Part shown: piece by piece, positions 13,036-20,222 of the stretch
Layout of the letters: each line of letters opens with the position of its first letter
How positions within the stretch are numbered: position 1 is the first letter of the stretch
DNA from: a virus
Length of the DNA stretch: 20,228 bases
IMG/VR virus record: IMGVR_UViG_3300025626_001508
Location: 1-20,228 of that record
Direction: 5' to 3' (one strand)
Made by a program: the position numbers and the translations under genes
The notes under the pieces: model-generated
Databases searched by the model: none
The model's input: only the letters and a program-made list of their open reading frames with translations
Told to the model about the DNA's origin: nothing

Positions 13036-14924
13036 TTTCGATACCGTTGGCTTTCGTAGCCTTCCGCTGTTACTGGCAGACCTCGGCCCCATTTCGGTAA
13101 GCGACACATCTCAGCTTCAAATTCGGACAGTGTCCCGACGGGGTCAGGAACGTCGGCCACAATCTCATCGTGGACGTGCAGAACTATTGGGTAACCTTTA
13201 GCCTCTAATCGCAAAATGGCTTCAGCCAATATGTCACGGGCCACGGCCTGAGTAATGCTTTGAACCAGGGAGCCGCCATAGGCTTTGATCTGGCCCCATT
13301 TATGCGTGTGGTTGTTCATTCCGCTGTAGACCAAATCCATACCGCGATCACCTTTTTGCAGTTTGGCTTCTGGGAATGAAAGGAGGCGCCCGCTGGGCAG
13401 CTTAAAGAGAAGGTCGCCTTTGACCATTCTGAAGACACCTTTGGCACAGTGGTATTCACCATCGTAACTAACAGCGTTGCGGGCTTGTTTCTCAACCCCA
13501 AGCCATAACTTAACAATTGGGTCGTTGGCGTCGCGCCAGTCGTTGCGTATCCGTAACGCCTGTTCTTCACTAACTTCAGTTCCGTAAGCCTCTGACATTT
13601 TTTGGAACGCTCTGACACCGCCTTGGTATCCCAGGGCCAGGGTCGCTACTTTGCCGACAAACCGCTGGTCGTAATCAACATCGCTGTACGCTATTCCGTA
13701 CATCTCTGCGGCTGTAAATTTATAGATGTCTTTGTTATCTCTGAAAATGTCGAGCGCATCTTCGTGGTCGGCAAGCCACGAAAGAACACGCGCTTCAATC
13801 GATGAGTAGTCGGACACGATCAGCCTGTGACCTTCAGACGCGATTAACATTCCGCGCAGACAACTGGCTAAAGACTCCATAGGCTCACCATCTATCTCAC
13901 TCGGTTCCCGCAGAGTCATTTGCTCAATAACCGCATCAACATCTTTGATGGTGGGTCGCGGTAAGTTTTGCGGCTGAAAGCCTCTGCCTGACCAACGCCC
14001 TGTTGCGGCGCCGTGATACATCAGTACACCATGAGCTCGGCCATCACGGCCCAGAAGTGTCTTCATCGATTCGTATTTTTTGGTGCTGGAGCGCGATAGT
14101 GCCTGCCTTATTTCAAGAAATTTCTTGACGTTTTCGGGGCAGGATTCGTCAGCCATCGCGTTTGCAATAGCGGCCTTGTCGTAACTTTTTATTGTATAAC
14201 CCTGCTGCTCTATCCACGTCATGGACTTGGCTCTTGATCCCGTCGAATCCATCTGGTTATTAGTTATGTTTTTAACCTGTGCGTTTAGCACAAGTGAGTG
14301 TTTGTCGATGATGTCCAGCGCGTTAAATATGGAGTCGCGGTCAAGTCTTACGCCGCGCCAGTTAATTAACTGATCTACGATCCACACTTGTTCTTCAATA
14401 CCACGCAGTGGTCTTAATTTATTTCGTATTTCACGCTCGGCTACAACGTCCTGGAGGCAGTAGTCGCACAATTCTTTAAATAGTTCTGGGTCTTTCCTGC
14501 GCTCACCGCGATAAGGCTTGCACAGCCTCTGGATAAGCAGCTTGCCGCGCTTAGACTTTGCGGCATCACCAGTCAGGCCAAGCGCCTCGCCGCATTTTCC
14601 CAATGCACGGGGGTAAGCCTGTGCGGCTGCAAGTGCTGCGGTATCTCGCCACTGGCTGATAGGCACTTCGGGCCACCCCAGAACCTGGCTCCAAATGCTC
14701 ATTTCAAAAAAACTGTTCCACGCCCATAGCGTCGCGCCGCCAGTGATCAAATTAAAGAGCTCAGTTGGAGGTGGCATTCCTGGTGTCCACAGTCTTGGTT
14801 GCCCCTCATCGACGGCGTAGGCCAGGCAAAGGACTTTTGTTGTTTCGTGATCGGCATAGGCGTAAGCGCCTGCTTTAAAAATGTCACACTCGCTGTATGT
14901 CTCAAAATCTAATGAGATATTCAT
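13032..14924 (-). CDS. Phage family A DNA polymerase with 3'-5' exonuclease domain
   Basis: The replicative polymerase. A 630-residue protein from ATG 14924, chosen because it overlaps the upstream stop as ATGA and because the exonuclease fold begins at once; a GTG at 14945 would add seven residues. Exonuclease: LDFETYSECD with Asp7 and Glu9, and DYCLQDVVAERE with Asp159. Polymerase: GRWSGRGFQPQNLPR (309-323), motif A VSDYSSIEARVLSW with Asp372 and Glu378, motif B RFVGKVATLALGYQGG with Arg421, Lys425 and Tyr433, and motif C VLHVHDEIVAD with His585, Asp586 and Glu587. The residue equivalent to E. coli Pol I Phe762 is Leu429. No 5'-3' exonuclease domain is fused. All key residues are present. 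Confidence 0.96.
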   Translation of the reverse strand: MNISLDFETYSECDIFKAGAYAYADHETTKVLCLAYAVDEGQPRLWTPGMPPPTELFNLITGGATLWAWNSFFEMSIWSQVLGWPEVPISQWRDTAALAAAQAYPRALGKCGEALGLTGDAAKSKRGKLLIQRLCKPYRGERRKDPELFKELCDYCLQDVVAEREIRNKLRPLRGIEEQVWIVDQLINWRGVRLDRDSIFNALDIIDKHSLVLNAQVKNITNNQMDSTGSRAKSMTWIEQQGYTIKSYDKAAIANAMADESCPENVKKFLEIRQALSRSSTKKYESMKTLLGRDGRAHGVLMYHGAATGRWSGRGFQPQNLPRPTIKDVDAVIEQMTLREPSEIDGEPMESLASCLRGMLIASEGHRLIVSDYSSIEARVLSWLADHEDALDIFRDNKDIYKFTAAEMYGIAYSDVDYDQRFVGKVATLALGYQGGVRAFQKMSEAYGTEVSEEQALRIRNDWRDANDPIVKLWLGVEKQARNAVSYDGEYHCAKGVFRMVKGDLLFKLPSGRLLSFPEAKLQKGDRGMDLVYSGMNNHTHKWGQIKAYGGSLVQSITQAVARDILAEAILRLEAKGYPIVLHVHDEIVADVPDPVGTLSEFEAEMCRLPKWGRGLPVTAEGYESQRYRK

Positions 14925-15208
14925 ATTATCGGTCTCTTCAACCACTCCGTAGAGAGCGCGTTGTCATCGTCTTGGTATCTTAGACGCTGCTTTTTTAGGC
15001 GCTTGTTGCGCTTTTTGGGTTCGAGGTCTGAGTCTTCGATGTAAACAGATCGGATAGAACCAGCGCGTTTCTTTTTCATACCCATTCTGTTTTTAAGCAG
15101 GGAGTAGGGGATATCCGAGCGTTCAGCTATGTCTTTAATCACGACATCTGTTCCTGATAGTTCTGGGTATCGCTCACCGATGTATGGGTAACTTAGTGTC
15201 GCCTTCAT
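14921..15208 (-). CDS. Small basic hypothetical protein with possible HTH
   Basis: A 95-residue protein preceded by AGGTGAT, with the ATG at 15208; its stop overlaps the polymerase start as ATGA. Residues ~21-45 (DVVIKDIAERSDIPYSLLKN) look like a helix-turn-helix with 'IAERSDIPYSLLKNRM' as a plausible recognition element. Residues ~45-80 are strongly basic (MKKKRAG, then KKRNKRLKKQRLR), suggesting nucleic-acid binding. It is the first gene after an intrinsic terminator, so its expression, and that of the polymerase, may need read-through. No family recognised. Confidence 0.6.
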   Translation of the reverse strand: MKATLSYPYIGERYPELSGTDVVIKDIAERSDIPYSLLKNRMGMKKKRAGSIRSVYIEDSDLEPKKRNKRLKKQRLRYQDDDNALSTEWLKRPII

Positions 15209-15222
15209 ATATCACCTGTAAA

Positions 15223-15247
15223 TAAAAAGGGGCTGACACGCAGCCCC
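15223..15247 (-). terminator. Intrinsic terminator inside the leftward replication operon
   Basis: Read on the minus strand, GGGGCTG (15247-15241) pairs with CAGCCCC (15235-15229) across a five-base loop, followed directly by TTTTTA (15228-15223). It lies between the stop of the DUF2815 gene (15259) and the next start (15208). The 15 bases left before that start cannot hold a promoter, so downstream genes depend on read-through or antitermination. Confidence 0.78.
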
Positions 15248-15258
15248 GATCAAGCCAC

Positions 15259-15807
15259 TCAGCTTAAAAAGTCATCTTCCGCTGCATCTGCAGCCTGCTC
15301 TGATGAAATGTCATCGAACACGTCGTTGACTTTGACACCGCCGCCGCCGAAGGACTCGCCGTCCTTAACAAACTGGAGGGCCAGAAGGTTAGAGTTGACG
15401 CGCTTGCCGAACTGGTTGTTTTGAACCCAGATCGAAATCGCAGCGTTAACGTAGCAACCTGCATAAAGCTTCTCGTCTTCTTCGACCAGGGGGGTACGAT
15501 CCCGATCTATTGTGGTGGGGCGCTGGCGGGTGGAGCAGCTAACAAACATTGCGTTTTCATAGCCGTCGTATGCTTTTTCATTGCCGTCGCCCAAGAAGCT
15601 TTTTAAGCCTTTTGGTATCTCGCCATTAAAGCTAACCGTTGCGGCTTGCTTGATGGCCTTTTTGAGCATATCTATCTGCTCTTTGTCGCCCTCTTTATCA
15701 AGCAACAGGTTGGCAGAATACTTTGCATTCTGGCCCTCCATATATGCCTTGGGCGTCCAGATTTGTGGGAATGATAAACGTACATTTTTAAGAGTAATGG
15801 TAGACAT
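15259..15807 (-). CDS. DUF2815 single-stranded DNA-binding protein
   Basis: A 182-residue protein with the DUF2815 opening KNVRLSFPQIWTPKAYMEGQ, followed by YSANLLLDKEGDKEQID and, near the middle, FVSCSTRQRPTTIDRD and LYAGCYVNAAISIWVQNNQF. DUF2815 proteins are OB-fold ssDNA-binding proteins of phages, functionally comparable to T7 gp2.5; the acidic C-terminal tail (residues ~170-182, ending AAEDDFLS) fits that class, where such a tail contacts replication partners. AGGA lies about ten bases before the ATG. It follows the DUF2800 nuclease by 14 bases and comes before the operon terminator, so it and the nuclease should be made in higher amounts than the polymerase genes. Confidence 0.9.
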   Translation of the reverse strand: MSTITLKNVRLSFPQIWTPKAYMEGQNAKYSANLLLDKEGDKEQIDMLKKAIKQAATVSFNGEIPKGLKSFLGDGNEKAYDGYENAMFVSCSTRQRPTTIDRDRTPLVEEDEKLYAGCYVNAAISIWVQNNQFGKRVNSNLLALQFVKDGESFGGGGVKVNDVFDDISSEQAADAAEDDFLS

Positions 15808-15821
15808 TAGGACTTTTCCTA

Positions 15822-16952
15822 TTAAGTTATATCGGTAAAAAAATCAGCCGCTTCTGGCTTCACCGCCGGACGTGGGTCTGTGTCCGGTGCAAGCTGTGGT
15901 CGGCCTTCTGGTTTGTGGATAAGATCGACGATCTCTCCATATCTCGCCTTGCCAAGCGCCTTCTCAGCCTGGGTCGGTGAAATTAGTTTTGATGTGTAGG
16001 CTTCGTCGCCCAACATCTTGATTAGTGATTCTTCGGCTATGTCCGTGTCTAGCCATTTACGCTGGCCGCGACCTGCCACAAGTTTAAAGTTAGGCAAGAT
16101 GCCGCCATCCGTTAGCAGCTTGTGCGCGTGTTTTTGCACACCCTGAGCCCAGCCAATCAAGGCATCCATCTTCGGTAGCAGGTTAGAAATCTCTTCAACA
16201 TTTAAGGTGTGAGGCACTTGCACAAGCAGCGGTTCTTCGAGGTTGTCGAAACTACTTAGCGTTAAAGAGTAGTTGTGTTCAGCTAACGCCCTACAAGTCG
16301 GCTTGGCCTTGCAAAAGTGACACGCCTTTTTGCTGGGGACGAACTCTGGCTCTGGAGACATAGTTCGACGCGCCGCTGGCTTGACCACATCGTTGGCCCA
16401 AGTGAACAGGTCTTTGGCTCTCATCGAGTAGGTGTCGATGTGGTCTAAGCGTGGCTGAACGATGGTCATGCTTACGGTATCGACTTTGTCAATAAACTCA
16501 TACGCCGCGCCCAGTCCGTAGAGCATCAGTTGCTCGTTGCGGTTTGCGTTAACTTTAAGACCCTGGCCGTACTTCAAGTCGATGACGTGCAGCACACCAT
16601 CATGCAAAACAACAAAGTCAGCCGTCCCGAAACCGCCTGCAGCCCACTCGCTGTAATCAACGCGCAACTCGACGTGTGACTCATCGCTGTCCTGGCTGTT
16701 GCAAAAGTCCACATATGTAGCAACGTGCGACGCCATCACCTCATCAACTATGAAGCCTTCAAACTCGACGCCGATGAAATGTTCAGGTGGTTTTTGTTTG
16801 AGTAGACACTCTTCAGCGAGAGCGTGTGCGGCAGTGCCTTCGGCGGCATAGAAAGATTCTTGCTCTGGAAATGTTGACTCCAGGCTGATCGAGCCAGGGC
16901 AGGTCATCCAACGGTGGGCCTTACTTGCACCTAATAATGCATGTTTCATCAC
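15822..16952 (-). CDS. DUF2800 Cas4/RecB-like nuclease with iron-sulfur cysteines
   Basis: A 376-residue PD-(D/E)XK nuclease and the first gene of the leftward operon. His43 in AEGTAAHALAEEC, Asp112 in GTADFVVL, Asp125-x-Lys127 in VIDLKYGQG and Gln141 in EQLMLYG form the active site pattern. Cys18 in TCPGS plus Cys211, Cys214 and Cys220 in ACHFCKAKPTCRAL match the four-cysteine cluster of Cas4/AddB-type enzymes, so a 4Fe-4S cluster is expected. Likely a 5'-3' exonuclease used in phage recombination or replication together with the DUF2815 binding protein. AGAGG lies nine bases before the first of two adjacent ATGs. Length is normal for the phage family. Confidence 0.92.
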   Translation of the reverse strand: MMKHALLGASKAHRWMTCPGSISLESTFPEQESFYAAEGTAAHALAEECLLKQKPPEHFIGVEFEGFIVDEVMASHVATYVDFCNSQDSDESHVELRVDYSEWAAGGFGTADFVVLHDGVLHVIDLKYGQGLKVNANRNEQLMLYGLGAAYEFIDKVDTVSMTIVQPRLDHIDTYSMRAKDLFTWANDVVKPAARRTMSPEPEFVPSKKACHFCKAKPTCRALAEHNYSLTLSSFDNLEEPLLVQVPHTLNVEEISNLLPKMDALIGWAQGVQKHAHKLLTDGGILPNFKLVAGRGQRKWLDTDIAEESLIKMLGDEAYTSKLISPTQAEKALGKARYGEIVDLIHKPEGRPQLAPDTDPRPAVKPEAADFFTDIT

Positions 16953-16991
16953 TTTAAACCTCTTTGAGCAATTTAATTACTAACAATTTGT

Positions 16992-17041
16992 ATCTGTGGT
17001 TGACAGATTAATTTTTACTTACCATGCTGTCAACCTAAGAT
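16992..17041. promoter_or_regulatory. Divergent early promoters with paired 17-bp operators
   Basis: GGTTGACAG (16998-17006) and its exact inverse (17027-17035) form a 9-bp inverted repeat. Each sits in a 17-bp site: ATCTGTGGTTGACAGAT at 16992-17008, itself a dyad (ATCTGT-N5-ACAGAT), and ATCTTAGGTTGACAGCA on the minus strand at 17041-17025, 13 of 17 identical. Their centres are 33 bases apart. Each provides a perfect TTGACA -35: rightward 17000-17005 with CATGCT at 17023-17028; leftward 17033-17028 with TAATCT at 17010-17005, both with 17-base spacing. The -10 of the leftward promoter touches the -35 of the rightward one, so they compete. Weak -10 boxes make the exact starts uncertain. Confidence 0.68.
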
Positions 17042-17072
17042 CGACAAACAATTTTATTAAGAGGCAATAAAT

Positions 17073-17354
17073 ATGATTTTTGTGAGCGAATTCGCTGAAG
17101 AGGTGAAGGCTGCAATTGATGATGTCGTGGTTTTTGCACGGCTAAAAAACTGCAATGCCCTGGCGCGACGCCTGGACGTTACTAAGCAGGCGCTAAGTAA
17201 ATGGCGCCAGTCTGGCGTCGTGCCAGCGCATAGGGCATTGCAAATGGAGTTGATGACAGGTGGTGAGGTGTCGTGGAAAAGAATGTGTCCTGACATCGTT
17301 GCTGATTTTAATGACAGCAGTGAGGTGATTTATGAAACGTCTAGAAAGAATTAG
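17073..17354 (+). CDS. Cro/YdaS-like HTH regulator
   Basis: A 93-residue protein, first of the rightward early operon, with AAGAGG eight bases before the ATG. Residues ~27-50 form a helix-turn-helix (NALARRLDVTKQALSKWRQSG), followed by VPAHRALQMELMTGGEVSWKRMCPD. This 'AL A..L.V..QA.S.W...G.VP..RA...E..TGG.V....L.P' pattern belongs to the Cro/YdaS family of phage regulators. It probably binds the GGTTGAC-containing operators directly upstream, which is the usual self-regulating arrangement. Whether it acts as lysogeny repressor or as Cro is open; no separate CI protein is visible in the window. The next gene starts inside its last 23 bases. Confidence 0.85.
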   Translation: MIFVSEFAEEVKAAIDDVVVFARLKNCNALARRLDVTKQALSKWRQSGVVPAHRALQMELMTGGEVSWKRMCPDIVADFNDSSEVIYETSRKN

Positions 17355-17517
17355 GCAATTGGGTTTTAAAGAACTTGCGGGAATTTGGTACTGGCGAGCG
17401 GTTGAGAAGGTGACCCGCATCGCGTCACCCATAGCGCATTGGATGTCGGTGAAGCTTTTATCTTTTTCAGCTTACTGCGACCACTGGGCGATACATGCAA
17501 ACCAATTAAAAAAATAA
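17332..17517 (+). CDS. Small basic hypothetical protein
   Basis: A 61-residue protein that starts inside the end of the regulator gene in another frame. GAGGTGA at 17322-17328 is a strong ribosome site a few bases before the ATG, which supports that it is translated. It has a basic N-terminus (MKRLERIRQLGFKELAG) and an aromatic middle and end (IWYWRAVEKV, SAYCDHWAIHANQ). No membrane segment long enough to be sure of, no domain recognised. Its place between the early regulator and the primase suggests an early function. Confidence 0.6.
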   Translation: MKRLERIRQLGFKELAGIWYWRAVEKVTRIASPIAHWMSVKLLSFSAYCDHWAIHANQLKK

Positions 17518-17547
17518 ATTCAAAATGTGAAGTGAAGAGGTGACGCA

Positions 17548-19815
17548 ATGGCGTTTTTAAAGCAACACGGCCATCAGCTAGTCGATAACGGCTACGAGAT
17601 TGTGCCGATTATGAAGGGCAAAAAAGCCCCAATGCTGAAAGGGTGGCAAGACATTAGGGCCACCCATGAAGATGTCGATAAGTGGCTTGGGAATGGTCAC
17701 GCTGATGGTGGTGTAGGCGTTCTCTGCCGAAACACCGTCGCAGTTGATATCGACTGCTTAAATAGAGATGTGAATTACAAGCTGCTGAAGTGGGTCGATG
17801 AGAACATCGGCAGGTCGCTAACTAGAGTGGGCCAGGCGCCGAAGTGCATACTACCTTTCAGAGTTGAAGGCGCATTTTCTAAGATTAGAAGCTGTGAGTA
17901 TGAGGATGAGGTCGGCAGCAAACACGCCGTTGAGGTGTTAGCTGACGGCCAGCAGTTCGTGGCATACGGCATACACCCTGGCACAAACGAGCCGTATAAG
18001 TGGGTTAGAGGTAAGAGTATTGCCGATGTATCTCACAGCGAGTTGCCGATTATCACAAAGGAGCAGGCAGAAGCATTTATTGCCTACTTTGAAGAGATCG
18101 CTGGGCAGCAGGACGGCTGGGAATTGGCCCGAAAGGGTATGTCGCCCGCAGACGTTGATCCAGACGACCTGTCGATGTTTAAACCAAAGTTAGACATATC
18201 GACAGAAGATGTACGCCACTTACTCATATCCGTAAACCCTGACTGCCACCATGACGAGTGGGTGCGGGTAGGGATGGGCTTACACCACCATTTTGATGGC
18301 GATGATACCGGCTGGATGATCTGGGATGAGTGGTCAGCCGACGGCAGTAAGTACCGCGACGGCGAGTGTGAGCGCAGGTACGCAACCTTTGATAGCAGCA
18401 GCAAGACGCCAGTAACCCTCGCCAGCGTGAAGGCTATGGTGGTTGAGGCTGTGCGGGAGGAAATCAAGGAAGAGCGGCTGCCAAAGATGCTAAGAGAGTG
18501 GGCATTTGTACATGTTGAAGGGTCGGCGCGTGTGATGCGTGAAGACTTAAACAAAGACAATCTGGTGCTGTACAAGCTAGACGATCTAAAAAAAGAACAT
18601 ATGAACTGCAGGGTGCTGTCTGGCGATGAGAAGCCCAAGTTGATAAACCTTGTTGATATGTGGCTTGAACACCCAGAGCGCAGAACCTATGCGGCTGGCC
18701 TTACTTTTGCCCCAGACATGCAGGTGCTGCAACGCTACAACCTGTGGCGGGGGTGGAGTTACGAGGCGAGAGAGGGTGATGTGCAGCCTTGGCTGGACTT
18801 TGTCACCGATGTGATAGCTGACGGTAACGCTGTGTACGCCAATTATATTGTCGCCTGGGCCGCGCAGATGATACAGAAGCCTATGACTAAGGTGGGTGTC
18901 GGGCTTGTCCTCAGAGGTCGGAAAGGCACAGGAAAGACCAAGTTCGGTGAGATGCTGGGTGGCCTGGTCGCTGCACACCACAAGATCGTTAGCCGCGCTG
19001 AACACATCACCGGCAACTTTAACCGACACCTCGAAGACACGCTGCTGCTGCAAGCCGATGAGGCTTACTGGGCTGGGGCAAAAGCCTCTGAGGGTGCCTT
19101 AAAAGATTTACTAACCAACGACAAGATTCAGATTGAGCGGAAGGGTGTCGATAGCTACACCGCGCCAAATTACACCCGCATCCTGTTTACCAGCAACGAA
19201 GACTATGTTGTTCCTGCAAGTCTCGATGAGCGGAGGTTTGCTGTGTTCGACGTCGGCAACTCCAAGCAGCAGGACAGCGAATACTTTGCCGGTCTTACCG
19301 CGTGGTATGAGGCCGGTGGGGCCAACGCGCTGATCCACTACCTGCGTAACTTCGATCTAACCAATATCAACCTACGCCTGGTGCCGCAAACTGAGGCGCT
19401 TACAGATCAGAAGTTAGAGGCTTTGGATAACGTCACCGCTTGGATTTACAACTGCCTGCAGACCGGCGAGATGCGTGAGAACCGCGTAGCAGGCAACGTG
19501 GTGAACTTTGGGAGTGAGGCAGCAAAGGCAGAGGTCTACGACATCTACACCAGCAGCCTGCGGGGCCACAAGTTTGAGGTGCCTATGAAAGAGGCGCCGT
19601 TCTGGAAGCGAATGAAGTCGTTCGACAACATGTTTGAAGACGGCGCCATGCGATCAGATGCGGGCCACAGATATAGAACAGTGAAAATCAACACAGTAGA
19701 GGCTGCCCGTTGGATATTTGAGGCAGCAAACAATCTAAGCAACATAGAGTGGGCGACCCTGGATATCGGGCCAAACACTGACCCCCTCGATCCTGACAAC
19801 TGGGAGGACATGTAA
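17548..19815 (+). CDS. Primase-polymerase fused to SF3/VirE-type helicase
   Basis: A 755-residue bifunctional replication initiator. The N-terminal primase-polymerase (about 10-180) contains GGVGVLCRNTVAVDIDC with the metal-binding Asp67-x-Asp69 and FVAYGIHPGTNEPY with His143. Residues ~220-285 (VRHLLISVNPDCHHDEWVRV and the following GDDTGWMIWDEWSAD) match a PriCT-type C-terminal primase domain. The helicase (about 410-600) has Walker A GRKGTGKT at 457-464, Walker B LLLQADEAYW with Asp504-Glu505, sensor TRILFTSNEDY with Asn550, and an arginine finger near Arg562-563. It likely primes and unwinds at the phage origin, supplying the polymerase made from the opposite operon. AGAGGTGA lies just before the ATG. 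The stop overlaps the next start (TAATG). Confidence 0.93.
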   Translation: MAFLKQHGHQLVDNGYEIVPIMKGKKAPMLKGWQDIRATHEDVDKWLGNGHADGGVGVLCRNTVAVDIDCLNRDVNYKLLKWVDENIGRSLTRVGQAPKCILPFRVEGAFSKIRSCEYEDEVGSKHAVEVLADGQQFVAYGIHPGTNEPYKWVRGKSIADVSHSELPIITKEQAEAFIAYFEEIAGQQDGWELARKGMSPADVDPDDLSMFKPKLDISTEDVRHLLISVNPDCHHDEWVRVGMGLHHHFDGDDTGWMIWDEWSADGSKYRDGECERRYATFDSSSKTPVTLASVKAMVVEAVREEIKEERLPKMLREWAFVHVEGSARVMREDLNKDNLVLYKLDDLKKEHMNCRVLSGDEKPKLINLVDMWLEHPERRTYAAGLTFAPDMQVLQRYNLWRGWSYEAREGDVQPWLDFVTDVIADGNAVYANYIVAWAAQMIQKPMTKVGVGLVLRGRKGTGKTKFGEMLGGLVAAHHKIVSRAEHITGNFNRHLEDTLLLQADEAYWAGAKASEGALKDLLTNDKIQIERKGVDSYTAPNYTRILFTSNEDYVVPASLDERRFAVFDVGNSKQQDSEYFAGLTAWYEAGGANALIHYLRNFDLTNINLRLVPQTEALTDQKLEALDNVTAWIYNCLQTGEMRENRVAGNVVNFGSEAAKAEVYDIYTSSLRGHKFEVPMKEAPFWKRMKSFDNMFEDGAMRSDAGHRYRTVKINTVEAARWIFEAANNLSNIEWATLDIGPNTDPLDPDNWEDM

Positions 19816-20060
19816 TGGGAAAAGGTAGCAAGCAACGGCCAACGGCCAAAGAGTTCTGGGACAACTGGGACTTGGTTTTTGGTGATAAAGAAGACAAGCA
19901 TTACGAGTACGAATGCTGTAAGTGCGGTGGTCTTGATAAGACCGAAGTTCACGAAGAGATAGAGATTAACTGGGAACCGTATGGTGATCAGACAGTACCC
20001 AGGCCGATGACTAACCTAACCTGTGAGCATTGCGGCGATGAGGTTGAGTACACAATGTAG
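19815..20060 (+). CDS. Small zinc-ribbon protein
   Basis: An 81-residue protein coupled to the primase gene by TAATG, with GGAGG seven bases before its ATG. Two Cys pairs, Cys34-x-x-Cys37 in ECCKCGG and Cys70-x-x-Cys73 in TCEHCGD, are spaced for one zinc ribbon. The region between is acidic. Its place at the end of the primase operon suggests a replication or transcription accessory role, but no specific family is recognised. It is the last gene before a strong terminator. Confidence 0.72.
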   Translation: MGKGSKQRPTAKEFWDNWDLVFGDKEDKHYEYECCKCGGLDKTEVHEEIEINWEPYGDQTVPRPMTNLTCEHCGDEVEYTM

Positions 20061-20095
20061 TTTCCCCCTGAACCGATTACCTCTTTCGGTTCCTT

Positions 20096-20125
20096 GCCCT
20101 GGTCAGAAATGGCCGGGGCTTTTTT
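20096..20125 (+). terminator. Strong intrinsic terminator of the rightward early operon
   Basis: GCCCTGGTCA (20096-20105) pairs with TGGCCGGGGC (20110-20119), ten pairs including two G-T, closed by a GAAA tetraloop and followed by six Ts. A second weaker hairpin, GAACCGA/TCGGTTC (20070-20076 and 20086-20092), lies between the last stop codon and it. Confidence 0.9.
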
Positions 20126-20129
20126 GTGC

Positions 20130-20155
20130 GTGACCGTTTGAGCCTTTGCGGTCAC
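20130..20155. repeat. Perfect inverted repeat above the last promoter
   Basis: GTGACCG (20130-20136) and CGGTCAC (20149-20155) are exact inverse copies with 12 bases between. It sits between the terminator and the next promoter, so it may be a regulator site rather than a transcript hairpin. Confidence 0.5.
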
Positions 20156-20177
20156 TCGTATTGTTAGGTCAATTCCA

Positions 20178-20222
20178 GGTTGACGCTATAATAGTACCTC
20201 ACTAACGATATACACCAGGGGA
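20178..20222 (+). promoter_or_regulatory. Promoter, operator-like element and ribosome site of the next rightward operon
   Basis: A perfect -10 TATAAT lies at 20187-20192, giving a start near 20199. GGTTGAC (20178-20184) ends two bases above it, in a place where a bound repressor would block transcription. The region 17 bases upstream (TTAGGT) is a poor -35. AGGGGA at 20217-20222 is a ribosome site for a gene whose start lies beyond the window. Confidence 0.58.

Noticed and set aside
13036-13107. N-terminal extension of the VRR-NUC protein from ATG 13107
   Set aside because: Adds 24 residues lying entirely inside the polymerase gene; the GTG at 13035 gives a GTGA overlap and the normal family start. 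Kept only as an alternative.
16674-16681. A further TGTGACTC copy like the integrase-side repeats
   Set aside because: Single copy inside the DUF2800 gene, far from int; consistent with chance.
16992-17008. LexA/SOS box reading of the CTGT...ACAG dyad
   Set aside because: The spacing between CTGT and ACAG is five bases, not the eight of the usual gammaproteobacterial LexA box.
18084-18638. 184-codon minus-strand open frame opposite the primase gene
   Set aside because: Ser-rich shadow of a clearly recognised gene with no start signals.
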